Source: Palsa-504 sp963795795 (GTDB lineage: Bacteria > Actinomycetota > Actinomycetes > Streptosporangiales > Streptosporangiaceae). From it: a DNA stretch of 64,000 bases. Location: NCBI GenBank assembly GCA_963795795.1, contig CAWCJS010000004.1, positions 1 through 64,000 of the forward strand, read 5' to 3'. Of the stretch, positions 9,316 to 17,303 are shown piece after piece (positions within the stretch are counted from its first letter, which is position 1; each line of letters begins with the position of its first letter). The notes under the pieces were generated by a model. That model searched no databases. It worked only from the letters and a program-made list of their open reading frames with translations, and was not told the origin of the DNA. Made by a program: the position numbers and the translations under genes.

Positions 9316-10146
9316 TTGACCAGCAACGGAACCCCCGCGGGGACCGCTGAACCCGCCGAGATCGACACCTCCGTGGCCCACGCGGCGCGGGTTTATGACT
9401 ACTTGCTCGGCGGCCGGGCCAACTTCAAGGTCGACCGGGAGGTCGCCGAGCGCGTGTACGCGGCGTTTCCTGGGGGGATCGACGGCGTTCGGGCCGACGT
9501 GCGCGCGCACCGCGCGGCGCTCGGCCGCGTGGTGCAATTCCTCGTGCGTGACGCCGGGGTCACCCAGTTCCTGGACATCGGGACCGGGATCCCCAAGGAA
9601 AACAACGTCCACGAGGTGGCGCAGCGGGACGCGCCCGGCGCCCGGATCGTGTACGTCGACAAGGACCCGATCGTGCTGGCCCACGCCCACCAGCTGCTGC
9701 GGGGCACGCGGGAAGGCGCGACCAGCTACATCAACGGGGACCTGCACGACCCGCAGCCGATCCTGAAGGCGGCGGCCACAACGCTCGACTACTCGCGGCC
9801 GGCGGGGGTCACGCTGTTCGGCATCCTGCACTTCTTCAGCGACGCCGACGACCCGCGCGGCCTGATCGGCAAGATCCTGGCGCCGCTGGCTCCCGGCAGC
9901 TATCTCGCGATCTCGCACCTGGCCAGCGACGTGAATACGGACGAGATGTCCGAGACGTTCAAGCAGCTCAGCGCCCGCATGGCCGAGAACGTGACGCTGC
10001 GCAGCCACGATGAGGTGGCCGCGCTGCTCGACGGGCTGGAGCTGGTGGAGCCCGGGGTGGTGCAGGCCGCCCAGTGGCGGCCCGACCCGGGGGCAGCCGT
10101 GCTCAACTCGCAGGTTTGGCTGGGAGTCGGGCGCAAGGTCGGCTGA
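9316..10146 (+). CDS. SAM-dependent methyltransferase, DUF574 type
   Basis: 276 residues from TTG 9316, chosen because CGGGAGG lies about 8 bp upstream; a TTG at 9262 is also in frame. The family opening SVAHAARVYDYLLGGRANF is present, with the SAM site QFLDIGTGIPKENNVHE and the acidic strand IVYVDKDPIVLAHA. These proteins are numerous in actinomycetes and sit beside XRE/DUF397 genes, as here. The methyl acceptor is unknown. Confidence 0.88.
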   Translation: MTSNGTPAGTAEPAEIDTSVAHAARVYDYLLGGRANFKVDREVAERVYAAFPGGIDGVRADVRAHRAALGRVVQFLVRDAGVTQFLDIGTGIPKENNVHEVAQRDAPGARIVYVDKDPIVLAHAHQLLRGTREGATSYINGDLHDPQPILKAAATTLDYSRPAGVTLFGILHFFSDADDPRGLIGKILAPLAPGSYLAISHLASDVNTDEMSETFKQLSARMAENVTLRSHDEVAALLDGLELVEPGVVQAAQWRPDPGAAVLNSQVWLGVGRKVG

Positions 10147-10271
10147 CTGCAACCGAATGCAGGCGAACCCATTGCGCCGGCCGATGTTACTGATAGATAC
10201 TCAGGATGTTCCCAGATTCTGTGCTGAACATTTTCTAGGTCAGTATCGGCGCCCATCGTGAAGGACGGCGA

Positions 10272-10814
10272 ATGCCTGGACCGGTGCCCCACGTCGCGGC
10301 TAGTGAACGCGCGCCGCGGGAGGGTGGGCTCGCTGACCGGGACGCCTGGTACCGCCTGGTCCTCTGCGGTCGGCCGGAGCAGGTCAGCGTCGCCCGGGCG
10401 TTCGTGCGGCAGGTCCTTGGGTACAGCCACCCCGGCATCGAGCGGGTCACCCTGCTGACGTCCGAACTCGTCACCAACAGCGTCAGCCACAGCAACTCAC
10501 GCCGCGAAGGCGGGTCGATCGCCGTCACGGTGCGAACCTCCGCCGATTGCGTGCGCGTGGAGGTCCAGGACGACGGCGGTCCGGGCACGCCCACCCTGTG
10601 CTGCGACGGCGACCTGGCGGAAGCGGGCCGCGGGCTTCGGCTCGTGGAGGCCTATTCGCTGATGTGGGATCACTACCAGAACGGCACCGGCCGGGTGACC
10701 TGGTTCGAATGCGTGCCTGAGCCGCTGGCGTTAGGGCTCGTCCCCGGTTTGGGGGCTCGGTGGGGTTTCGGGGGATGCAGGGGCGGCGTTCGGGATAAAG
10801 GAATTGGGTTTTAG
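10272..10814 (+). CDS. RsbW-like ATP-binding (anti-sigma/GHKL) protein
   Basis: 180 residues with a single HATPase_c_2 domain. N-box LTSELVTNSVSHS, D-box VEVQDDGGPGTP and the glycine motif AGRGLRLVEAY are all visible, so ATP binding is likely. Family members act as serine kinases or anti-sigma factors. The last 30 residues (LGLVPGLGARWGFGGCRGG) are Gly-rich and outside the domain. ATG 10272 follows AAGGACGG. It runs towards gnd, and their stop codons overlap (TAG 10812-10814; TAA on the other strand at 10811-10813). Confidence 0.85.
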   Translation: MPGPVPHVAASERAPREGGLADRDAWYRLVLCGRPEQVSVARAFVRQVLGYSHPGIERVTLLTSELVTNSVSHSNSRREGGSIAVTVRTSADCVRVEVQDDGGPGTPTLCCDGDLAEAGRGLRLVEAYSLMWDHYQNGTGRVTWFECVPEPLALGLVPGLGARWGFGGCRGGVRDKGIGF

Positions 10815-12247
10815 CGGGTTACTTCGGCGCGGTCCTGTGCCCAGAGGGTGTGGAAGGTGCCATCGCGGTCTGTGCGGCGGTAGGTGTGTGCGCCGAAGTA
10901 GTCGCGCAGGCCCTGGATGAGGGCGGCGGGCAGGCGTTCGGCGCGCAGGGCGTCGTAGTAGGCCAGCGCGGCGGAGAAGCCGGGGACGGGGATGCCGAGG
11001 TGGGCCGCGGTCGTGACGACCGTGCGCCAGGAATCCTGGGCGGCCGCCAGGTCCTTGGCGAACTCCTCGTCGGCCAGCAGGGTCGGCAGGTCGGGGTTGG
11101 CCTGGTAGGCGGCCCGGATGCGGTCCAGGAAGACGGCGCGGATGATGCAGCCGCCGCGCCAGATCGTCGCCATCTCGCCTAGGTCGATGTGCCAGTCGTA
11201 CTCGCGGCTGCCCACGTCCATCATGTTCCAGCCCTGCGCGTAGGAGACCAGCTTGGAGGCGTAGAGGGCTTGTTCGACCTGTTCGGCGAAGTCTTTGGCC
11301 TGGGTCGGCGTCGGCTTGGGTCCGGGGAGGTGGCGGGCGGCGCGGCGGAGGTCGGCGTGGCCGGACAGGGAGCGGGCGAAGACCGCCTCGGCGATGCCGC
11401 TGACCGGGACGCCGAGGTCTAGGGCGTCCTGGACGGTCCAGCGGCCGGTGCCTTTTTGCTCGGCCTGGTCGAGGACGATGTCGACGAAGGGCTGGTGGGT
11501 TTCTGCGTCTTGGTGGGCCAGGACTTCGGCGGTGATCTCGATGAGGTAGGAGTTGAGGCGGCCGGTGTTCCAGTGCTGGAAGGTCTCCGCGATCTGGGCG
11601 GGCTCGGCGCCGGTGGCGTGCCTGAGCAGGTCGTAGGCCTCCGCGATGAGCTGCATGTCGGCGTACTCGATGCCGTTGTGGACCATCTTGACGAAATGGC
11701 CGGCGCCATCCGGGCCGATGTGCGTGCAGCAGGGGGTTCCGTCGACGTGCGCGCTGATCGTTTCGAGCATGGGGCCCAGGGCTTCGTAGGACTCTGGGGA
11801 GCCGCCCGGCATGATGGACGGGCCGTTGAGCGCGCCTTCCTCGCCGCCGGAGACGCCCATGCCGACGAAGTGGAGGTTCTGCCGTTCTCGTAGCGCGGCT
11901 TCGCGGCGGCGGGTGTCGTGGAAGTGGGCGTTGCCGCCGTCGATGATCATGTCGCCCGGGTCGAGCAGGGGGGCGAACTCGTTGATCACCGCGTCGGTGG
12001 CCTCGCCGGCGTTGACCATGATCAGGAGGCGCCTCGGGCGCTCTAGGGCTGCTACGAATTGTTCGGCGGTCTCGGTGGGGACGAAGGTGCCCTCGTGGCC
12101 GAACTGCTCGATGGTGTCGGTGGTGCGGGAGGCCGTGCGGTTGTGCAGGGCCACGGGGTAGCCGTGGCGGGCGAAGTTGCGGGCCAGGTTGCGGCCCATA
12201 ACGCCGAGCCCGGTGACGCCGATCTGCGCTTCTGCTTCCGCGGCCAT
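10811..12247 (-). CDS. gnd: 6-phosphogluconate dehydrogenase, decarboxylating
   Basis: 478 residues, the full long form of the enzyme. It oxidises 6-phosphogluconate to ribulose 5-phosphate and CO2 with NADP in the pentose phosphate pathway. The N-terminal motif GVTGLGVMGRNLARNF binds the dinucleotide, GGNAHFHDT and MGVSGGEEGA line the active site, and HFVKMVHNGIEYADMQ carries the catalytic Lys. The start at ATG 12247 is preceded by AGGAGAGG; an upstream extension lacks conserved sequence. It is a core housekeeping gene just left of the tRNA-Gly island. Confidence 0.96.
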   Translation of the reverse strand: MAAEAEAQIGVTGLGVMGRNLARNFARHGYPVALHNRTASRTTDTIEQFGHEGTFVPTETAEQFVAALERPRRLLIMVNAGEATDAVINEFAPLLDPGDMIIDGGNAHFHDTRRREAALRERQNLHFVGMGVSGGEEGALNGPSIMPGGSPESYEALGPMLETISAHVDGTPCCTHIGPDGAGHFVKMVHNGIEYADMQLIAEAYDLLRHATGAEPAQIAETFQHWNTGRLNSYLIEITAEVLAHQDAETHQPFVDIVLDQAEQKGTGRWTVQDALDLGVPVSGIAEAVFARSLSGHADLRRAARHLPGPKPTPTQAKDFAEQVEQALYASKLVSYAQGWNMMDVGSREYDWHIDLGEMATIWRGGCIIRAVFLDRIRAAYQANPDLPTLLADEEFAKDLAAAQDSWRTVVTTAAHLGIPVPGFSAALAYYDALRAERLPAALIQGLRDYFGAHTYRRTDRDGTFHTLWAQDRAEVTR

Positions 12248-12570
12248 CGTTGGTGCGCCTCTCCTCGTGCGGGGGGTGGTGCTGCTCACTATGCCATCCG
12301 GGGTCTGGGTTTCGGTGGTTCGGATGGGTGGCTCGGATGCAAGCGGCGGCGGGGTGGGAGCATCTTCTTGGCGCGGAGGAGTTCGTCGAGTTCGCCACGA
12401 GGGCGGCGCCTAGCCGCCGGGCGGGATCGGGATTACGCCGTGAGGTTCGGCGGCGGCTGGGGGCGGCGCGCTAGCGGGCTGGAGCCTGCGGGGGGCGCTG
12501 ATGGGCCGGGAGACGGTACGCTACGCGGTGACGGACGCTTCGAGTCGGGGTTCGGTTCGGGGCGACTGCT
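12248..12570. other. Gene-free stretch between gnd and tRNA-Gly
   Basis: 323 bp of GC-rich DNA with no convincing open frame. It should contain the gnd promoter on the minus strand and the tRNA promoter on the plus strand, but no clear -35/-10 pair was picked out. Confidence 0.5.
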
Positions 12571-12644
<74 letters not shown>

Positions 12645-13426
12645 GCTTAATGACTTTTGATTTTGTATTTTTATATGTCCGCGATTCAAGTCTTCTGCCG
12701 GGCCGCAAGCCTGCCCATGCGATTATTCTCCAGCTCAATCGCAATCCTCGAACCTAGTTATGTTAACGTGAGGGGCTGGTGGGACTACCCGTCGTTCTAC
12801 CCACAATGCCAGCAGCCTTAAGGCTGGAGCTGCGGACTTGAAACCGCCGCCCGCTCCATCGCGATGTCCCAAGATGCCGGCATGGCCATGACCCTGATTG
12901 GCTATAGGGGCTTCACCCGGTGGCCGTCACACGGGCGGATCGTACCGTCCGAGGAGCTGCAGGCACCCAGGATGAGACGGGCCTGAACGGCGGGCATAGG
13001 CCGCATTGCCGGGCGCGGAGGGCTCCCCCCGGGACCTACCCGCCCGACGGGCCGGGGTGATCCAGACCGACCGTCTGTGCGCGGCAGGAACAGGACAGTA
13101 AGGCAAAGACCGCGGCCAGGCGCCGCCCGAGCCGGCGGGCACGGCTCAGCGCGGCAACCAGAACGTACCTCGCGAACGCTCCCGACCCGCCGGGCTATGA
13201 AAGTCCAACTCTTCCGCATTGATGTGAGGACGTCGCGCCCTCGTATGCTTTGTTCGCTGCCCTGTATATCTTAATGGCTGCGGCGATCGCCAATTCGACC
13301 TGGTAATTCATATTGTGGATGCGCCGAACGACTATGCGTGGTTAGCGGTCGGGCCGACCGCGCCAGCGGGCGCGTGCCTATATTTCATGGGCTGAACGGC
13401 TTCTATCGGTTCGGCCCACGAACCGA
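12645..13426. other. Gene-poor left edge of the island
   Basis: 782 bp with no gene recognised. The first 40 bp are AT-rich (TTTTGATTTTGTATTTTTA), unlike the surroundings. A tRNA-like remnant lies at about 12809-12858. An integrase or excisionase would commonly lie here in an intact element; none is readable. Confidence 0.5.
12809..12858 (+). other. Degenerate tRNA-like 3' remnant
   Basis: A perfect hairpin CAGCC-TTAA-GGCTG is followed by GCGGACTTGAAACCGC and CGCCCGCTCCA, which resemble an anticodon arm, T-arm and 3' acceptor of a tRNA. There is no matching 5' half. It may be an eroded older attachment site or tRNA pseudogene. Not expected to be functional. Confidence 0.4.
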
Positions 13427-14140
13427 TTATCCGTCCCTAAGCCAGCCAAGAAATCGGCCGGCGCGATCGTTGCCAATCAGGTCGCCGACCTTGCTGCGAT
13501 CCACATTGCTTGAAGAATCGAGTGCGATAGTCACGGCTTCACCGACTTTGTCAAGTCCGGCAACCGAGTCAAGGTGAACGTGGCTGAGTGTCGCGGACGC
13601 GGCTCGACTGGCCCGGATCGCTTGGTCGACCGGCCGGTCGCCGGAATTCGCCGGGGGAAACATCCGGTCGATCATCGCAGCGACGGCTGCCCCCGCGCTG
13701 GCCGGCTGCCGAAGTCGGCGCTCAAGATCGTTCCACTCAGGGCCGAATAGGACGACGGGTCGGCCAAGCACGAGACAGAACGCGACCTCAGAGTCTGTGC
13801 CGGGGCCTCCCTTGAGGGCTATAGCGGTGTCGCACAGGAGCGCGTTGATGTAGTTGCGCTCATTGCGGTACAGGGTCTTCACGAGGAATCCGCGCCGGTG
13901 AGAGGGAAATGCAGTCGGGTTGCCGGCTTTCGGCACACCGATCCACCTTCCGGCGGACCCGGCCCCGATTGCGCGTTCGGCCCCGACGATAGCCTGTTCC
14001 TTGACTGACTTATCCGGGATTCCCGTGCCCCCGGTCAGCAGTATGTCGTTCGCCGCTATCTGCTCACCCAGCGAAGAAGCCGTCACGCTGAGCGCGTTTG
14101 GACCACTAGGCCCGAACACGGCAATGATTTTCTGAGCCAT
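13427..14140 (-). CDS. SLOG/LOG-superfamily nucleotide-binding protein
   Basis: 237 residues. The Rossmann-like SLOG fold is indicated by IIAVFGPSG near the start, LLTGGTG, and RNYINALLCDTAIALKGG followed by PGTDSEVAFCLVLGRPVVLFG. The GGxGTxxE hallmark of LOG/TIGR00725-type proteins is present. SLOG proteins bind or process nucleotides and nucleotide-derived signals, and several are sensors in phage-defence or conflict systems. ATG 14140 follows GAGGAGGTGC. It diverges from a predicted membrane protein 72 bp away, so the two probably form one unit. About 60 residues follow the last recognised SLOG strand and may be a separate interaction region. Confidence 0.75.
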   Translation of the reverse strand: MAQKIIAVFGPSGPNALSVTASSLGEQIAANDILLTGGTGIPDKSVKEQAIVGAERAIGAGSAGRWIGVPKAGNPTAFPSHRRGFLVKTLYRNERNYINALLCDTAIALKGGPGTDSEVAFCLVLGRPVVLFGPEWNDLERRLRQPASAGAAVAAMIDRMFPPANSGDRPVDQAIRASRAASATLSHVHLDSVAGLDKVGEAVTIALDSSSNVDRSKVGDLIGNDRAGRFLGWLRDG

Positions 14141-14153
14141 GCGCACCTCCTCG

Positions 14154-14182
14154 TTGACACGCAGGGTAGCTCGACGTAAAAG
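14154..14182 (+). promoter_or_regulatory. Candidate sigma-70-type promoter for the membrane gene
   Basis: TTGACA at 14154-14159 and TAAAAG at 14177-14182 are separated by exactly 17 bp. The predicted start of transcription falls near 14189, upstream of the ribosome site of the 14213 gene. It lies in the divergent gap shared with the SLOG gene. Confidence 0.5.
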
Positions 14183-14212
14183 TAAGGCAGCCGGGATCCA
14201 AGGGGGTTGAAG

Positions 14213-14725
14213 GTGGACGTCTCTGACTACCTCTGGAAGATGTATAACGAGCACACAAGCCAAGGGCGGCATCACGAGACACAGCGTACTGCGGTCTCAA
14301 CAGTCGTCCTAGCGCTGGCTGGCGCGGTCGTTGCTGTTATAGCCCAAGGCCACTTTCGGCATACATGGTCCCTGGCCGCGTTTCTTATCCTGCTCGGCCT
14401 CGTCGGCGCCCTTTTCAGCCTGAAACAGGCCGAGCGGACGCGAATGCACATTACCATCGCCGGCGCTTTCCGAGATCAACTAGAGCAGTCACTAGCCGGC
14501 CAGGGTCCGGCAGCTCTGCCCCAGGGCGAAATCGCGAACAGTCTTAAATGCATCGGCAGGAATGCTCGCAAGAAACACGGGGAAGAATGGAACTGGAAAA
14601 CGGGTAAAGATGACAAAACGACGCCGGAGCCGCCGGACCCGCTATTCCCGCTTTACTGGTTCTTTATTGCGCTCAACCTTCTCGTTTCAATACTCGGCGT
14701 CGCAATCTGGGTTATCGCGCCTTAG
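14213..14725 (+). CDS. Predicted multi-pass membrane protein, SLATT-like effector candidate
   Basis: 170 residues from GTG 14213, chosen because AGGGGG lies six bases upstream; a TTG at 14207 has no room for a ribosome site. A charged N-terminus (YLWKMYNEHTSQGRHHETQR) is followed by two close membrane helices (about 28-49 and 55-73), a soluble region of about 70 residues, and a third helix at the C-terminus (FFIALNLLVSILGVAIWVIA). The shape, a short His/Arg-rich lead then paired helices, and the divergent SLOG neighbour resemble SLATT proteins, proposed pore-forming effectors of nucleotide-sensing systems. Family membership is inferred and was not tested by profile search. Confidence 0.6.
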   Translation: MDVSDYLWKMYNEHTSQGRHHETQRTAVSTVVLALAGAVVAVIAQGHFRHTWSLAAFLILLGLVGALFSLKQAERTRMHITIAGAFRDQLEQSLAGQGPAALPQGEIANSLKCIGRNARKKHGEEWNWKTGKDDKTTPEPPDPLFPLYWFFIALNLLVSILGVAIWVIAP

Positions 14726-15107
14726 CTCACCCTGGTGAAGCATACGATCCTTTCGCGATATCGGCGGTCACGGGCCCGCAGGTCGGATCAACATGCAGCC
14801 GCCCGGTTTGAACATTTTTCATCACAGCCCTACCCGGAGAATGCGTGCTCATGCCGCCGTGATCGCGCTTGCGCGCCGCCCCTCGAGGAGTACGTCCTGC
14901 GGGTTGGAGCCGACAGTCAGCCGGCGCATGACGGGATCATGAAGAGGGGAAGACTGGCAACCGTCGCGCCAGGCCCAATCGGCGCTCCCAGTGATGTCGA
15001 CTCGGCCGCGACAGGGTTCGGCAGCTACCTGGCCGGGATCCGGACGTAGCTCCGGACGAACCCCGTGCGATGCTCAGTGACAATGTAGGCGCGACGGAGG
15101 TATGAGC
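14726..15107. other. Gene-free stretch
   Basis: 382 bp between the membrane gene and the VOC pseudogene. Open frames here are short and lack recognisable features. No terminator-like hairpin stands out directly after 14725. Confidence 0.4.
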
Positions 15108-15472
15108 ATGAGCAGTTCCATCCTGAACGTGACCTTTGATTGCTCGGATGCTGCATCGATTGCCCAGTTCTGGAGCGCCGTTACCGGCTGGCCATGGTCC
15201 AAGCAGGAAATGCCGGGTAATCCTTTCTGGGTCGTCGGCGAACCGGGCCGGACGAGCCCCCGGCTGGTCTTCGTGAATGTCCCCGAGGCCAAGCAAGGAA
15301 GAACCGCGTCCATCTCGACATCATCGCTGACGGCACCCAGACCGATGAACTGGCCCGGCTCGAAGCACTCGGCGCCCGTGTCATCGATGACCGCCGTCAT
15401 ATCTCACCGGGAGGCTGGGTGGTGCTGGCAGACCCCGAGGGAAACGAGTTCGACTTGGAGAGCGCCGAGTAG
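15108..15472 (+). pseudogene. VOC/glyoxalase-like protein, frameshifted
   Basis: ATG 15108 lies seven bases after CGGAGG. It begins SSSILNVTFDCSDAASIAQF and continues to VFVNVPEAKQG. The family continuation NRVHLDIIADGTQTDELARL and the ending WVVLADPEGNEFDLESAE are present in another frame, ending at TAG 15470-15472. One base is missing near 15297-15300. Intact, it would be about 121 residues, a normal single VOC domain. VOC proteins use metal to rearrange or cleave small molecules, or bind drugs. Confidence 0.75.
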
Positions 15473-15828
15473 ACCGCCACGGCACTGTCCGTTTGATCCC
15501 CATACGAGTTAGTGTCGCGCAGCGAACGCCCCTACGGTCAACTCACTTCGAACCACGCCCCGACGACGGGAAACGCACGACTATGCCGCCCTCCGCGACG
15601 TTGCTCCGAGCCTTGAAGGAACGGGAGTGTGCCGATCCTCCCGAAAGAGTGACCCTTTGCTCAGGGTCGGGTGAGGACCCGACCCTGAGCATGTGTCGGC
15701 GCCGGGCGCCGGGTCAGGAGAGAACGCCACCAGCAGGGTCGCTGCGGGCCTGGGCAGATCGAAGGGGCGGTCGAGCACCTGCGGGTTATTGGTCTACGGC
15801 AAGTGCGGGGGAATGGGAGCGTTATTCC
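15473..15828. other. Gene-free stretch with a strong hairpin
   Basis: 356 bp between the end of the VOC pseudogene and the end of the convergent response-regulator gene. No coding frame is convincing. It contains the perfect hairpin at 15660-15689. Confidence 0.5.
15660..15689. terminator. Perfect GC-rich hairpin, probable bidirectional terminator
   Basis: Thirteen bases CTCAGGGTCGGGT pair perfectly with ACCCGACCCTGAG around a four-base GAGG loop. It lies between two convergent genes. No U-tract follows, as is common for terminators in high-GC actinomycetes. Confidence 0.6.
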
Positions 15829-16518
15829 CTAGTTTGCCGCAGGTGGCCTTGGTTCTGTCTCTGTGCGCTCGCCGGGCCGGACTAGCCCGGTCTCATACCC
15901 GTAGACCACTGCGTGCGCGCGGTCACGTAGCCCGAGCTTGGTCAGGATCCGGGTGACATGCGTCTTCGCCGTCGTCTCAGCGATCACCAGGGTGCGGGCG
16001 ATGGCGGCGTTGGAGAGCCCGCGGGCCATGAGCACGAGCACCTCGCGCTCGCGTTCAGTTAGCCGGGCGAGGTCGGCCGGCGTCCGTGGCCGGCCGCGGA
16101 CGAAATGCTCTACGAGACGGCGCATCGGCGCCGGAGAGACCAGGGCATCTCCGACGGCGGCTGCCCGCACGGCCAGCAAGATCTCCTCAGGCGGAGCGTG
16201 CTTCAGCAGGAAACCACTGGCACCGGCGAGCAGCCCGTCGAAGACGTACTCATCAAGATCAAAGGTCGTGAGCAGCACCACCCGCGGCGGCTTCGGCGTC
16301 AGCGCCACCAGTTGCCTGGTGGCCTCGATCCCGTTCAGCCGTGGCATGCGGACGTCCATCACCACGACATCGGGCCTGAGTTCGGCTGCCTTGCTGACTG
16401 CCAGCAGCCCGTCGGCCGCGTCACCGACGACCTCGAGATCGGGCTGAGTGCCGATCATCTGGGCCACGCCCGCACGCACGACCGGCTGGTCATCGACTAC
16501 CAGGATGCGGATGCTCAT
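15829..16518 (-). CDS. NarL/LuxR-family response regulator
   Basis: 229 residues. The receiver domain (1-120) has the acidic pair VDDQ, phospho-acceptor Asp in DVVVMDVRMPRLNG (about 54), switch Thr in VVLLTTFD and Lys in FLLKHA. A LuxR-type helix-turn-helix follows (about 150-210, LTEREREVLVLMARGLSNAAIA). It is the output of the histidine kinase encoded at 17300-18499 and probably regulates the adjacent ABC transporter. A rearranged relic of about 0.8 kb now separates it from the kinase gene. Confidence 0.93.
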   Translation of the reverse strand: MSIRILVVDDQPVVRAGVAQMIGTQPDLEVVGDAADGLLAVSKAAELRPDVVVMDVRMPRLNGIEATRQLVALTPKPPRVVLLTTFDLDEYVFDGLLAGASGFLLKHAPPEEILLAVRAAAVGDALVSPAPMRRLVEHFVRGRPRTPADLARLTEREREVLVLMARGLSNAAIARTLVIAETTAKTHVTRILTKLGLRDRAHAVVYGYETGLVRPGERTETEPRPPAAN

Positions 16519-16620
16519 GGCAGGCTCGGCAGGAACGCGCGTACCACGAAACCCTTCTCCAAACTCCCGGCCTCGAGCTCGCCGCCAAGCAAGCAGGCCC
16601 GCTCGCTCAGCCCGTGTGGA
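16519..16620 (-). pseudogene. Relic of the histidine-kinase 3' end
   Basis: This stretch is nearly identical to the last part of the kinase gene at 17300-17400 and decodes to LSERACLLGGELEAGSLEKG and the ending FVVRAFLPSLP. It sits directly upstream of the intact response regulator. Hence the kinase-tail/regulator junction was duplicated. Confidence 0.75.
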
Positions 16621-16639
16621 GCGGTGCTTCTCGCGGCGA

Positions 16640-16930
16640 GAGTCGAGGCGGGAGTTTGGAGAAGGGTTTCGTGGACGCGCGTTCTGCCGAGCCTGCCTGA
16701 GCTCCGCTCTGGTGTTCCGGCGGTCGCGCGGGCGTGGCCAGACGATCGTCTCAGCCGATCTCGAGGTCGTCGGTGACGCGGCCGACGGGCTGCTGGCGTC
16801 AGCAAGGCGCCGACTCAGGCCCGTGTCGTGGTGATGGACGTCCGCTGCCCGGCTGACGGGTCGAGGCCCCGCCTGGTGGCGCTGATGCTGAGCTGCTGTG
16901 GGTGGTGCTGCTGACGACTTTGATCTTGAT
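16640..16930 (+). pseudogene. Inverted, eroded relic of a kinase-tail/response-regulator junction
   Basis: In the opposite orientation to its neighbours. About 16645-16700 decodes to a kinase tail (SLEKGF-like, then FLPSLPE-like). About 16755-16810 decodes to DLEVVGDAADGLLA, the regulator's receiver domain, followed near 16820 by VVVMDVR. Several indels break the frame. It forms inverted repeats with both the 16519-16620 relic and the 16936-17303 relic. Confidence 0.65.
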
Positions 16931-16935
16931 GATTG

Positions 16936-17303
16936 CTTCGATGCAGGCCCGCACCGCGAGCAAGATCTCCTCAGGCGGGGCGTGCTTCAGCAGGAATCCG
17001 CTGGCACCGGCGAGCAGGCCGTCGAAGACGTACTCGTCAAGATCGAAGGTCGTGAGCAGCACGACCCGCGGCGGCTTCGGCGTCAGCGCCACCAGTTGCC
17101 TGGTGGCCTCGATCCCGTTGAGCCGTGGCATGCGCACGTCCATCACCACGACATCGGGCCTGAGTTCGGCTGCCTTGCTGACTGCCAGCCAGCCCGTCGG
17201 CCGCGTCACCGACGACCTCGAGATCCGGCTGAGTGCCGATCATCAGGGCCACGCCCGCACGCACGACCGGCTGGTCATCGACTACCAGGATGCGGATGCT
17301 CAT
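16936..17303 (-). pseudogene. Truncated second copy of the response-regulator gene
   Basis: The first codons (MSIRILVVDDQPVVRAGVAL) match the intact regulator, and its start overlaps the kinase stop (ATGA). An extra base near 17190 (GCCAGCCAGC instead of GCCAGCAGC) shifts the frame, and homology stops at about 16936, before the DNA-binding domain. It was probably the original regulator start, now broken. Without repair it cannot give a functional protein. Confidence 0.8.
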
